This document shows positions 7,777 to 15,756 of a stretch of 64,000 nucleotides of DNA, in pieces. Within the stretch, counting starts at the first letter, position 1; every line of letters starts with the position of its first letter. The DNA lies in NCBI GenBank assembly GCA_934202965.1, contig CAKPYN010000010.1:10895-74894 (forward strand), in the 5' to 3' direction. The position numbers and the translations under genes were made by a program. Under the pieces are notes generated by a model, which saw nothing but the letters and a program-made list of their open reading frames with translations, searched no databases and had not been told where the DNA came from. The stretch is from an uncultured Megasphaera sp. (GTDB lineage Bacteria > Bacillota > Negativicutes > Veillonellales > Megasphaeraceae).

Positions 7777-8955
7777 CTATCCATTTTCAGGCCCATATGT
7801 CGTCGAAATGGTAACTTTAGTCGTCGTATCCGGTATGGGCTGGCTTGCTGCCAGCGAAGTAACAACATACGTCAAGGCCGGAGTCAGCATGCCGGTTATG
7901 TGAAACAGAGATTGTGCATCATCAGCATCAACGTAAATTACATCACTTTTATTTACGCCAAAGGCTCTGCCATAGGGGCTCGTCAATGTACGCTGTTTGC
8001 TGTTCCAATGCAAATCCATCTTTAAAGCTGTTGCTACGGCAACAGCCGGTAAATAGGTAACGCCGTCCTTTTTTAGCGCCCGCTTGGATAGTTTTTCGCC
8101 ATTGACGATTAAATCATACGCTTTAGCTACGTACGTAGGCTGTCCGTCTGATGCGGTGATTTTAGCATAAATACTATTAGCATCGGCAAAGTCTTCTACA
8201 CCATACCCATGAAGGGCGTTTTTTACATTCTGCACTGTCACATTCTGCCAGCCATAGCCATCGGGATAAATATAATAGGATACAGTATGATCGGTATCAC
8301 TGTCGATGACAATGCGGTCATAGTATACTGTAACAGGCGTTCCTACGGATACCTGATTATACACAGCTTCAACATCTTCTTCATGCATACGGATGCAACC
8401 ATTCGATACATAATAGCCAACAGAAGCTGGTTGGTTCGTGCCATGAATACCATATGTACCATTAAACCCAATCCAGCGGTATCCCAACGGATTATCCGGT
8501 CCGGAACCAATCTGCACGCTCGGATCTCCCGGATCTACCCATGTTGGATTGACCTCTTTATTTTGCACGGAATAATAACCTACCGGCGTTGGCGTTGACG
8601 GTTTTCCTACACCTACAGAATACATAGCGGTCTTGGTATTTCCCTGATATACCGTCAAAATACGACTTGCCAAATTCACGCCAATTTTAGTTTCCTGTGC
8701 CGTTTCATCTTGCTGAGGCGGTGTCGCTGACGCCATAGTACGATTTGACTGTGCTGCCGTGTCTTTTGGCGGTGCAGCCTGCGGCGTAATGGTAACCGTG
8801 GCTGCTGTAAAATTGGCCGGTTTCATCGGTAATTCCGACGGTGCTCCCGTCGTCTCCGCCGCCAAGACATTGCCGGTCAGCAAGCATGTGATACTCATGC
8901 AGCCAATAAACCAGACTCGTATATTATGTTTCATCCTCTTTAATTCCATGATCAT
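7777..8955 (-). CDS. Secreted L,D-transpeptidase (YkuD domain)
   Basis: A 392-residue exported enzyme. A signal peptide (VWFIGCMSITCLLTGNVLAAE) precedes a Thr/Pro-rich linker. The YkuD catalytic domain spans about residues 85-215 with the signature HGTNQPASVGYYVSNGCIRM, in which the Cys is the nucleophile and the first His completes the site. A C-terminal domain of about 150 residues resembles copper-amine-oxidase-N-type or S-layer-like wall modules. Such enzymes make 3-3 cross-links in peptidoglycan or attach outer-membrane proteins. The start is uncertain (8955, 8949 or 8934) because it overlaps the end of the upstream permease gene by about 30 bases, which suggests translational coupling. 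Confidence 0.87.
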   Translation of the reverse strand: MIMELKRMKHNIRVWFIGCMSITCLLTGNVLAAETTGAPSELPMKPANFTAATVTITPQAAPPKDTAAQSNRTMASATPPQQDETAQETKIGVNLASRILTVYQGNTKTAMYSVGVGKPSTPTPVGYYSVQNKEVNPTWVDPGDPSVQIGSGPDNPLGYRWIGFNGTYGIHGTNQPASVGYYVSNGCIRMHEEDVEAVYNQVSVGTPVTVYYDRIVIDSDTDHTVSYYIYPDGYGWQNVTVQNVKNALHGYGVEDFADANSIYAKITASDGQPTYVAKAYDLIVNGEKLSKRALKKDGVTYLPAVAVATALKMDLHWNSKQRTLTSPYGRAFGVNKSDVIYVDADDAQSLFHITGMLTPALTYVVTSLAASQPIPDTTTKVTISTTYGPENG

Positions 8956-10273
8956 GATGTCCTATTCCATTGAAAATTAAATTTAAAACAACAGCCGTAA
9001 TACTTCCCAGTGTGATACCGCTTTGCAGTACAATTTTAGCTGAATCTGGAAAATGTTGAAAGAAATTCGGAATCGTCAGCGTAATCATACTAATACCAAT
9101 GCTGACAGCCACAATCATCAGATTGGAATTCCCTTCAAATTCCACTTTCGTCAATGCTCGAACACCGCTGGCGATAATCATGCCAAACATAGCTATACCG
9201 GCGCCGCCCAACACGGAATTCGGAATGCAGGCAACAATAGCAGCCATTTTAGGGAACAATCCCAATACAATCAAAATGACGCCGGAAGCGGCAACAACAA
9301 AACGGCTCTTGACGCGCGTAACGGCAATCAGGCCTACGTTTTGTGCAAATGCCGTATAGGGGAAACTGTTAAAAATACCGCCAATCATCGTGGATAAGCC
9401 GTCAGCACGCAGGCATCGTGCCAATTTATCCTGATTAATAGGCCGCCCTACGATATCCCCAATGGCAATGCAGTCACCCGTCGTTTCGACCATGCAGACA
9501 ATCATAACAATCACCATGGATACAATCGAGCCTATATCAAATGCAGGATACCCAAAAGAAAGGGGCGTAACTACACCAAACCATGCCGCTTTTCCTACTT
9601 CCGAAAAGTCAACTTGGCCCAATGAAATCGCTACCAGTGTTCCTCCGATTAATCCAATGAGAACGGATATATTACTCAAAAATCCGGAACCGGCACGACC
9701 GTATCGATACATCAAAATAATGATGCACAATGTCACGCCTGCCAAGAATAAATGCATCGGACTGGCAAAATCCGGCGAAGCTTGATTACCGCCGCCAATC
9801 CAGCGGACAGCGACCGGCAACAGGGTAATACCAATAATCGTAATAATCGTCCCCGTAACAACAGGAGGAAAAAACCGAATCAACTTACTAAAATACGGGG
9901 CAATCAAAAACGTAATCAAGCCGGCAACAATAATGGCTCCGTAAATAGCTGTAATCCCATGTTCTACGCCAATCAATATCATCGGCGTAACAGCGGCAAA
10001 CGTAACCCCCTGAATCATAGGAATGCGCGCACCGACTTTCCAAAATCCCAAGGTTTGAATTAACGTAGCAATACCGCAAGTAAACAAATCCGCATTAATT
10101 AAATGAATCAGTTCAGCAGGCGACAGATGCATGGCCTGAGCAATGATAATCGGCACGGCTACAGCACCGGCATACATTGCCAATACATGCTGCAAGCCAT
10201 ACGCAAACAGCTTGGAAATAGGCAGCATTTCATCGACAGGATGGGCTGTCTGCTGCGTCGTAGATGGATTCAT
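8924..10273 (-). CDS. NCS2-family xanthine/uric acid permease
   Basis: A 449-residue integral membrane protein of the nucleobase:cation symporter-2 family with about 12-14 predicted membrane segments. The stretch FAQNVGLIAVTRVKSRFVV near residue 315 is the family signature of the xanthine/urate branch. VGARIPMIQG near residue 80 and VETTGDCIAIGD near residue 265 are also typical. It would import xanthine, uric acid or a related purine with a cation. xpt at 61302 could salvage xanthine, though it is far away. A leader hairpin at 10314-10356 may control expression. It overlaps the L,D-transpeptidase gene. Confidence 0.87.
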   Translation of the reverse strand: MNPSTTQQTAHPVDEMLPISKLFAYGLQHVLAMYAGAVAVPIIIAQAMHLSPAELIHLINADLFTCGIATLIQTLGFWKVGARIPMIQGVTFAAVTPMILIGVEHGITAIYGAIIVAGLITFLIAPYFSKLIRFFPPVVTGTIITIIGITLLPVAVRWIGGGNQASPDFASPMHLFLAGVTLCIIILMYRYGRAGSGFLSNISVLIGLIGGTLVAISLGQVDFSEVGKAAWFGVVTPLSFGYPAFDIGSIVSMVIVMIVCMVETTGDCIAIGDIVGRPINQDKLARCLRADGLSTMIGGIFNSFPYTAFAQNVGLIAVTRVKSRFVVAASGVILIVLGLFPKMAAIVACIPNSVLGGAGIAMFGMIIASGVRALTKVEFEGNSNLMIVAVSIGISMITLTIPNFFQHFPDSAKIVLQSGITLGSITAVVLNLIFNGIGHHDHGIKEDET

Positions 10274-10313
10274 GATAGTCCCTCACCTCATTAGAAAATA
10301 TAGCGTTAAACAA

Positions 10314-10356
10314 ATAAAGACAATGATGCCCTTCATTAAGACACCACTGTCTTTAT
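10314..10356 (-). promoter_or_regulatory. Leader hairpin of the NCS2 permease
   Basis: ATAAAGACA and TGTCTTTAT form a 9-base perfect inverted repeat inside the untranslated leader, just downstream of the promoter. On the reverse strand it is followed by TTTATTTG, so it could act as an attenuator or as an operator. It does not match the purine riboswitch consensus. Confidence 0.45.
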
Positions 10357-10363
10357 ATATTCA

Positions 10364-10391
10364 ATTATAAGGCATACGCCTTTTCTGTCAA
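10364..10391 (-). promoter_or_regulatory. Promoter of the NCS2 permease gene
   Basis: On the reverse strand TTGACA (10391-10386) and TATAAT (10369-10364) are separated by 16 bases. The promoter is divergent from the DUF47-pit operon. Confidence 0.7.
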
Positions 10392-10535
10392 TATCCATCT
10401 AAAAAGAACAAAAAGTTGCTTTATATCTGCCCTGCATCTGCTATAATTTTACACAATCTTTACATTGTTTTTGCCTAATACTGAAGTATATTTTCTATAC
10501 TAAAGCCATATTCAATGAGGAGGTAATCCAGATAC

Positions 10536-11162
10536 ATGTTCAGTATTAGTAACAAACATGAAGAGTTTTTTGATTATTTAATGAATAACGCTGAAAATTT
10601 TCATCGCGGTGCCGTCATTGCCAAAGAAGTCATGAAAGACGTCACAAGTATTCATTTATATATTAAGGAGGTCGTAAAACTAGAACACACATCAGATAAG
10701 ATTAATCAAGATATTATCATGAAACTGTGTCGTGTCTTCATTACGCCGATTGACAGAGAAGATTTCTACAAATTGACCTGTCATCTTGAAGACTGCATTG
10801 ACCAGCTCCATGGCTCTCTCATGCGCGTCAGCCTGTATCATCTCGACAAATCCACACCGGCTGCAGAACAAATTACGGAACAGCTAGAAATCATGGGACA
10901 GGAATTGACTACGATTTTTTCTCTGCTAAAAAATATCGATAAAAATGAAACAGAACTCATGGAACGGGCCAATCGCCTAAGCAAAATTGAAACAGATGTC
11001 GATAACATTTATCGCCGTGAAATATCCCGTATCTTCCAAGGAGACCAGCCTCTTCTCGACGTCATTCGCAGGAAAGATATTTTAGGTACGCTGGAAGATA
11101 CTTCTGACGCAGTAGAACAGCTTGGCAACGTAATAAAAGAGGTGACAATGAAATATGCTTGA
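10536..11162 (+). CDS. DUF47 (PhoU-like) partner of the Pit transporter
   Basis: A 208-residue all-helical cytoplasmic protein of the DUF47/PhoU-like family. It has the repeated acidic and charged helices (KEVVKLEHTSDKINQDI, LCRVFITPIDREDF, LSKIETDVDNIYRR) that bind metal clusters in PhoU proteins. Genes of this family sit directly upstream of pit phosphate transporters and modulate them. Here the next gene overlaps it by 8 bases, implying coupled translation. AGGAGG precedes the ATG, and a TATAAT box lies at 10441-10446. Confidence 0.88.
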   Translation: MFSISNKHEEFFDYLMNNAENFHRGAVIAKEVMKDVTSIHLYIKEVVKLEHTSDKINQDIIMKLCRVFITPIDREDFYKLTCHLEDCIDQLHGSLMRVSLYHLDKSTPAAEQITEQLEIMGQELTTIFSLLKNIDKNETELMERANRLSKIETDVDNIYRREISRIFQGDQPLLDVIRRKDILGTLEDTSDAVEQLGNVIKEVTMKYA

Positions 11163-12168
11163 TACGCCGTTAATTATTCTCGTCATTGTTCTGGCTCTGG
11201 CATTTGACTTTATCAATGGGTTTCATGATACAGCCAACGCGATTGCGACATGTGTATCTACGCGCGCTATCCGTCCCGGCTTGGCCATTATTGGTACGGC
11301 TGTACTGAATTTTATCGGCGCCATGATTTCGACCGGCGTTGCCAAAACCATCGGCGGCGATATCGTTACGTCGCCCGCTATGATTAATGAATTAGTCATT
11401 ATTGCCGGCTTGACCGGAGCCATTGTTTGGAACCTGATTACTTGGTGGTTCGGTATGCCTTCCAGTTCTTCCCACGCACTGATTGGCGGCATGATTGGCG
11501 CCGTTGCTTTTTCAGTTGGCGCGGCAGCACTGAACGATTGGGGCATTATTAAAATTTTCCTCTTCCTTATTCTTTCTCCGATTTCCGCAATTATCATTGG
11601 ATATATCATCATGAAGCTGCTTTTCGTGATTTGTCACAGTTTTAAGCCTGCCAAAGTAAATATGACTGCCAATCGGCTGCAAATTCTTTCCGCTGCGTTG
11701 ATGGCCTTTTCTCATGGATCCAACGATGCGCAAAAATCGATGGGCATCATTACGCTGGCACTGGTTTCCGGCGGTTTCATTCAAACTATGGAAGTGCCGA
11801 CACTTGTCAAAATACTCTGTGCGTTAGCCATGGCGCTGGGTACCAGCGTGGGCGGCTGGAAAATCATCCGTACGGTCGGCGGCAAAATTTTTAAAATGCA
11901 TTCGATTCATGGATTTGCGGCAGACCTTAACTCAGCCGTCGTTATTTTTTCGGCAACACTCCTGCATCTTCCTGTATCAACGACACATGTTGTTTCCGGC
12001 TCGATTATGGGCGTAGGCTCTGCCCAGCGTGTCAAAGCCGTACATTGGAGCGTCGCCCGCCAAATGGTAACGGCCTGGGTGATGACGATTCCCTGCACTG
12101 CCGTCATTGGCGCCGCTTCTTACTTTGTCATTTCTCATATTATGGTTGTTGTCATTCCTAATCTCTAA
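11155..12168 (+). CDS. pit: Low-affinity inorganic phosphate transporter (Pit family)
   Basis: A 337-residue membrane protein with about ten membrane segments. It has the two family signatures related by internal duplication: FDFINGFHDTANAIAT near residue 17 and FSHGSNDAQKSMG near residue 185. Pit proteins carry metal-phosphate with a proton across the inner membrane. The LPVSTTHVVSGSIMGVG segment near the C-terminus is also typical. Its ATG overlaps the end of the DUF47 gene. Length is normal for Firmicute Pit proteins. Confidence 0.92.
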   Translation: MLDTPLIILVIVLALAFDFINGFHDTANAIATCVSTRAIRPGLAIIGTAVLNFIGAMISTGVAKTIGGDIVTSPAMINELVIIAGLTGAIVWNLITWWFGMPSSSSHALIGGMIGAVAFSVGAAALNDWGIIKIFLFLILSPISAIIIGYIIMKLLFVICHSFKPAKVNMTANRLQILSAALMAFSHGSNDAQKSMGIITLALVSGGFIQTMEVPTLVKILCALAMALGTSVGGWKIIRTVGGKIFKMHSIHGFAADLNSAVVIFSATLLHLPVSTTHVVSGSIMGVGSAQRVKAVHWSVARQMVTAWVMTIPCTAVIGAASYFVISHIMVVVIPNL

Positions 12169-12247
12169 ACCATTGACATGGACACGTGGACCCCTTCCTC
12201 ACCGCCGCGAAGTCCTTGCCATTCTATATATCGCCTTCCCTGCCTTC

Positions 12248-12290
12248 GGGCCCTGCAGCATTTTGTCATGCGTGGGAGCCCCATTTTTTT
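12248..12290 (+). terminator. Probable terminator after pit
   Basis: GGGC (12248-12251) and GCCC (12278-12281) enclose an inner GCAT/ATGC stem, followed by eight T residues. The stem is imperfect but the T-run is strong. It lies about 80 bases past the pit stop. Confidence 0.5.
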
Positions 12291-12361
12291 TGCATTTTTT
12301 TGTCCTATCAAAACAGCCGCAAATATGATACGATGAGAATACATAAAAGGAGGTATATATA

Positions 12362-13378
12362 ATGGATACATTAAAGCCAAAACTGACACTCTTGGAACCG
12401 CAGCCGACGCCGCTTCAATACCTGCCGGGTCTTTCGCAGGAATTATTTCGTGAAATGTACATCAAGCGTGATGACCTGACTCCATTGGGCGGAGGCGGCA
12501 ACAAGCTGCGCAAACTGGAATATCTCATGTTTGAAGCACTGAACGAACAAGCTACGACGATTATCACGGTCGGCGGCATTCAGACCAATCATGGCCGGTT
12601 AACGGCTGCCGCTGCTGCAAAATACGGTCTGAAGTGCATCATCGTGACAGTAGATGACTATGACGGTGAACTAAGCGGCAACCTGCTCTTGGACGGATTA
12701 TTCGGCGCCCGTGTCATCGTCAAAAAAAATGACGGCCGTGACAAAGACACCCAGTTGACAGAAACGGTTAAACGCGTCATGGAACAAGAACTGCAAAAAG
12801 GAGAACGCATCTATTTCATTCCCATGGGCGGCAGTGATGTGACCGGCATGCTGGGCTATTATGACTGCGCCAAAGAACTGGACGCGCAGGCGCAGGAACA
12901 TCAAATCAACGGCGCGACTGTATATACGGCAGTCGGCAGTATGGGGACGTATTTAGGACTGTACTGCGGCTTAAAAGCCATTCATTCCAGCCTGAAACTG
13001 ACGGGCATCGCCATTATGCCTTTGGACAAAGACAAACTGCATCACTATTTTCTGCAGGCCAAAGAAGCCTATGGATTTACATTTGACGACAGCGACATGC
13101 ATATTGAAACAGGCTATATCCGCAAAGGGTACAATGAACCGGACAAACAGGTCCGCCATGCCATCTGCATGATGGCTCGCCATGAAGGCCTTCTTCTCGA
13201 CCCCTGCTATACTGGAAAAATGTTTGCCGGCGTGCTTGATATGATTAAAGAAAAGAAAATCAAGCTGGGGAGTCAGCTCATTCTCCTGCATACCGGCGGC
13301 ATGCCCGGATTATATACGCCGGCGCACCGCGTTAAGTTTGAAAAAGAATTGGCCGATACGGTCACTGTGATAGAATAA
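12362..13378 (+). CDS. dcyD: D-cysteine desulfhydrase (ACC deaminase family)
   Basis: A 338-residue PLP enzyme. The cofactor lysine lies in GGGGNKLRKLEY near residue 47. TVGGIQTNHGR near residue 74 binds the substrate carboxylate, and LHTGGMPGLY near the C-terminus binds the cofactor. The family holds D-cysteine desulfhydrase (D-cysteine to pyruvate, H2S and ammonia) and ACC deaminase. The neighbouring cysteine desulfidase on the opposite strand favours the first. AAGGAGG precedes the ATG at 12362. A relative acting on another D- or L-amino acid cannot be excluded. Confidence 0.8.
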   Translation: MDTLKPKLTLLEPQPTPLQYLPGLSQELFREMYIKRDDLTPLGGGGNKLRKLEYLMFEALNEQATTIITVGGIQTNHGRLTAAAAAKYGLKCIIVTVDDYDGELSGNLLLDGLFGARVIVKKNDGRDKDTQLTETVKRVMEQELQKGERIYFIPMGGSDVTGMLGYYDCAKELDAQAQEHQINGATVYTAVGSMGTYLGLYCGLKAIHSSLKLTGIAIMPLDKDKLHHYFLQAKEAYGFTFDDSDMHIETGYIRKGYNEPDKQVRHAICMMARHEGLLLDPCYTGKMFAGVLDMIKEKKIKLGSQLILLHTGGMPGLYTPAHRVKFEKELADTVTVIE

Positions 13379-13382
13379 CAAA

Positions 13383-13462
13383 AAAAGACTGCACGCAGCA
13401 GTCTTCACACACTCACAAAGCCCCCATATGTTAGCATTCTAAAGGTAACATGCGGGGGCTAT
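13383..13462. terminator. Two hairpins between convergent genes
   Basis: AAGACTGC (13385-13392) pairs with GCAGTCTT (13398-13405) and has its T-run on the reverse strand, suiting the cyuA transcript. AGCCCCC (13419-13425) pairs with GGGGGCT (13454-13460) and is followed by ATTTTATTA on the forward strand, suiting dcyD. Confidence 0.7.
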
Positions 13463-13467
13463 TTTAT

Positions 13468-13522
13468 TACAAACTACAAACTACAAACTACAAACTACAA
13501 ACTACAAACTACAAACTACAAC
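13468..13522. repeat. 7-base tandem repeat (TACAAAC)
   Basis: Seven perfect copies of TACAAAC (13468-13516) and a partial eighth copy lie between two convergent genes. The repeat is intergenic and sits next to a terminator hairpin. Copy number is likely to vary between strains by slippage. Confidence 0.95.
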
Positions 13523-13581
13523 CCAATATGATAAAACAAGCGGTGCATCAAAACAACAGCGATACCTGCACCACGCGCAGC

Positions 13582-14898
13582 TTAGCCATTTTCCTGGTTT
13601 TTATGAAGCATAATCTGAAGCACTTCATCATCTGTCTGCTGCATGCCCTGGCAGGCTAGGCAGCCTACATTGCGAATGCATTCATTGACATCAAACGATA
13701 CCAACCCGTCATTGCCGCCTACGCGCGTTCCTTCGAGCGCCAGCAAAACAGCCCGAAATGCTGAAGTGCAGGCCGTTGCGACTTTCATGGCACAACTGTT
13801 GGCAGCGCCATCGCATACCATGCCTATGGCTTCGCCTGTCATGCTGCATATAGCCCGGCTGATTGTTTCGACGGCATGGCCTTTATCCATAAGCCAGGCC
13901 ATGCCGGCTGCCGCACCCATGGAAGCTGTAACAGTTGCGCAAAATGCTGACAATTTCGGCAAAAACGCATGAGCATAAATCGCTGTCATGTGTGACAACA
14001 CAATCGCCCGCAGTCTCTCTTCTGCCGAAGCCTTAACATAATCCGCAATAACGACTACCGGCTGCGTCGCTGAAATTCCTTGATTGCCCGAACCGGAATT
14101 TGTCATGGCCGGAAATGGCGCACCGCCCATCCGCGCATCGGCAGCACTAACCGTACGAATTAATACTTGTGTCTGTAAATCTTTCCCTATTAAGCCGCTT
14201 TCCTGCTGTTTGGCCAATGAGGCTGCAATATGCAGGCCATATTTTCCCGTCAATCCTTCTTTAGACAACCGATCGTTTAAAACTTCTGCCTCTTTCATAA
14301 ACGCCACGTCTTCTATCGGTACATGTTCGGCAAAATCCACAATATCTGCAATACATAGCGACTGTAAAAAAGCAATTTTATTCTGCCCATCGTCACTACC
14401 CGTTTCGACTGCTTTAAATACAGACTGGCCATCTTTTTCTATCGAAATAACGTGCGTATGGGAATTAGCCACGCAGACCGTTACTGTATGGGCTGTTCCT
14501 TTTACAGTCGCTTCCGAATATAACACATACGGTACTTCTTTAGCAATCTGGACCGTAACTTTACCGGCATCCACCATGGCTGCGCCCTGGTCTACGATAT
14601 CTTGCGATATACCGGATAACACTTGAAGTCCTTTATCCGGATCTCCACCAAAGGCCCCTACAGCTGCCGCAATATGCAGTCCTGGACGTCCCGTGCCGGG
14701 AACCATGACACCCATACCATTTTTCATTAAATTAGCAGATACTCGCGCATCAATAGATTGTACCGGTTCGCCAAGATGACGAGCAGCCGTCGCCGCCGCA
14801 AATGCAATAGATACGGGCTCGGTACATCCTGTAGCCGGGATAACATCCTGCTTCATAATTTCAATCATCATTTTCCATGCTGCATGAGTCATTGTCAT
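13582..14898 (-). CDS. cyuA: L-cysteine desulfidase (UPF0597/CyuA family)
   Basis: A 438-residue cytoplasmic protein of the UPF0597 (YhaM/CyuA) family. PATGCTEPVSIAFA at the N-terminus and the C-terminal segments SMTGEAIGMVCDGAANSCAMK and VGCLACQGM supply the cysteines that hold the [4Fe-4S] cluster. The family splits L-cysteine into pyruvate, ammonia and hydrogen sulfide. The ATG at 14898 follows GGGAG by 5 bases. The regulator gene lies 37 bases upstream on the same strand. Assignment to cysteine rather than serine rests on family knowledge and on the dcyD neighbour. Confidence 0.85.
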   Translation of the reverse strand: MTMTHAAWKMMIEIMKQDVIPATGCTEPVSIAFAAATAARHLGEPVQSIDARVSANLMKNGMGVMVPGTGRPGLHIAAAVGAFGGDPDKGLQVLSGISQDIVDQGAAMVDAGKVTVQIAKEVPYVLYSEATVKGTAHTVTVCVANSHTHVISIEKDGQSVFKAVETGSDDGQNKIAFLQSLCIADIVDFAEHVPIEDVAFMKEAEVLNDRLSKEGLTGKYGLHIAASLAKQQESGLIGKDLQTQVLIRTVSAADARMGGAPFPAMTNSGSGNQGISATQPVVVIADYVKASAEERLRAIVLSHMTAIYAHAFLPKLSAFCATVTASMGAAAGMAWLMDKGHAVETISRAICSMTGEAIGMVCDGAANSCAMKVATACTSAFRAVLLALEGTRVGGNDGLVSFDVNECIRNVGCLACQGMQQTDDEVLQIMLHKNQENG

Positions 14899-14935
14899 CA
14901 CTTCTCCCTACCAAAATAATACATCATTCATTACA

Positions 14936-15604
14936 TTACTCATTACGAATACGGCTCAAATACCGATATATCGTTGGCTCTGATACATCCAGCATCAAGG
15001 CTAATGCAGAAATACCACCTTTAAGCAAGAAAAGTCCATCATCATCCAGTTTTTTAGTAATTTGCATGCGTTCTTCTACAGACAATCGTTTTGCTTCTAC
15101 CGGATAGGCCTGCAAGCGTTTGGAAATCATACTGCTAATTGTATCTTCAGCCGTATTATACAGGTTCTCAAATACAGGTTCTTCAGTAATTTCCGAATGA
15201 ACTATCGGTTTATGTTCTAACTGTAATCCCTTTAAAATTTCAGTATCCAACATATGCCGCGCTTCCAAATACGGCTGAATATCATAATTCAAGCACAGTA
15301 CACCCACAATGACGCCGGCTGCATCTTTAATAAAATACGATGAAGAACGAAATATATGGCCTGTACTGCCTTTTCCTTGATAATTAGTCACATACTGAAC
15401 AGGCTTTTTTTTAGCTTGCTGCAGCAATCCCAATGTAAAATCCGTCAACGGGCCGCCTACGTGGCGACCACTCAAATGACCATTCGCAATGGCTACAATC
15501 GATTGTTCTGGTTTGGTGACATCATGCAAGACAACTTCACAATGCTCCCCTAATGCATTGCCAAGAAATGATACTATCGGTATATATGAATCCAATATAT
15601 TCAT
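14936..15604 (-). CDS. YheO-type PAS/HTH transcriptional regulator
   Basis: A 222-residue regulator with an N-terminal YheO-like PAS domain (about residues 10-120, including GEHCEVVLHDV) and a C-terminal DauR-like helix-turn-helix (about residues 165-220, ending SEPTIYRYLSRIRN). Family members such as DauR and CyuR control D-amino-acid or cysteine catabolism. Here it sits directly upstream of cyuA on the same strand, so it probably senses cysteine and controls the cluster. The ATG at 15604 has a GGGGGC ribosome site. Confidence 0.85.
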   Translation of the reverse strand: MNILDSYIPIVSFLGNALGEHCEVVLHDVTKPEQSIVAIANGHLSGRHVGGPLTDFTLGLLQQAKKKPVQYVTNYQGKGSTGHIFRSSSYFIKDAAGVIVGVLCLNYDIQPYLEARHMLDTEILKGLQLEHKPIVHSEITEEPVFENLYNTAEDTISSMISKRLQAYPVEAKRLSVEERMQITKKLDDDGLFLLKGGISALALMLDVSEPTIYRYLSRIRNE

Positions 15605-15703
15605 GACTGTATGCCCCCTTTTCTCGGCTTAATAAAATTTTATCACTGCAATAATATTTTTACAATATCTATACTAAAAAAGTAAGTATACTCTTGGATA
15701 CAT

Positions 15704-15738
15704 AAAAAAGCAGCTTCATAACAGATGCTGCTTTTTTA
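15704..15738 (-). terminator. Terminator after the ggt-like gene
   Basis: AAAAAAGCAGC and GCTGCTTTTTT form a hairpin with T-run on the reverse strand, between the ggt stop and the YheO-type gene. Confidence 0.88.
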
Positions 15739-15756
15739 TGTGTTTATTGCTTTTTT

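Noticed and set aside
13450..13659. Short forward open frame covering the TACAAAC repeats
   Set aside because: It is only the translation of a 7-base repeat (three frames in turn), has no ribosome site and no domain, and overlaps the end of cyuA.
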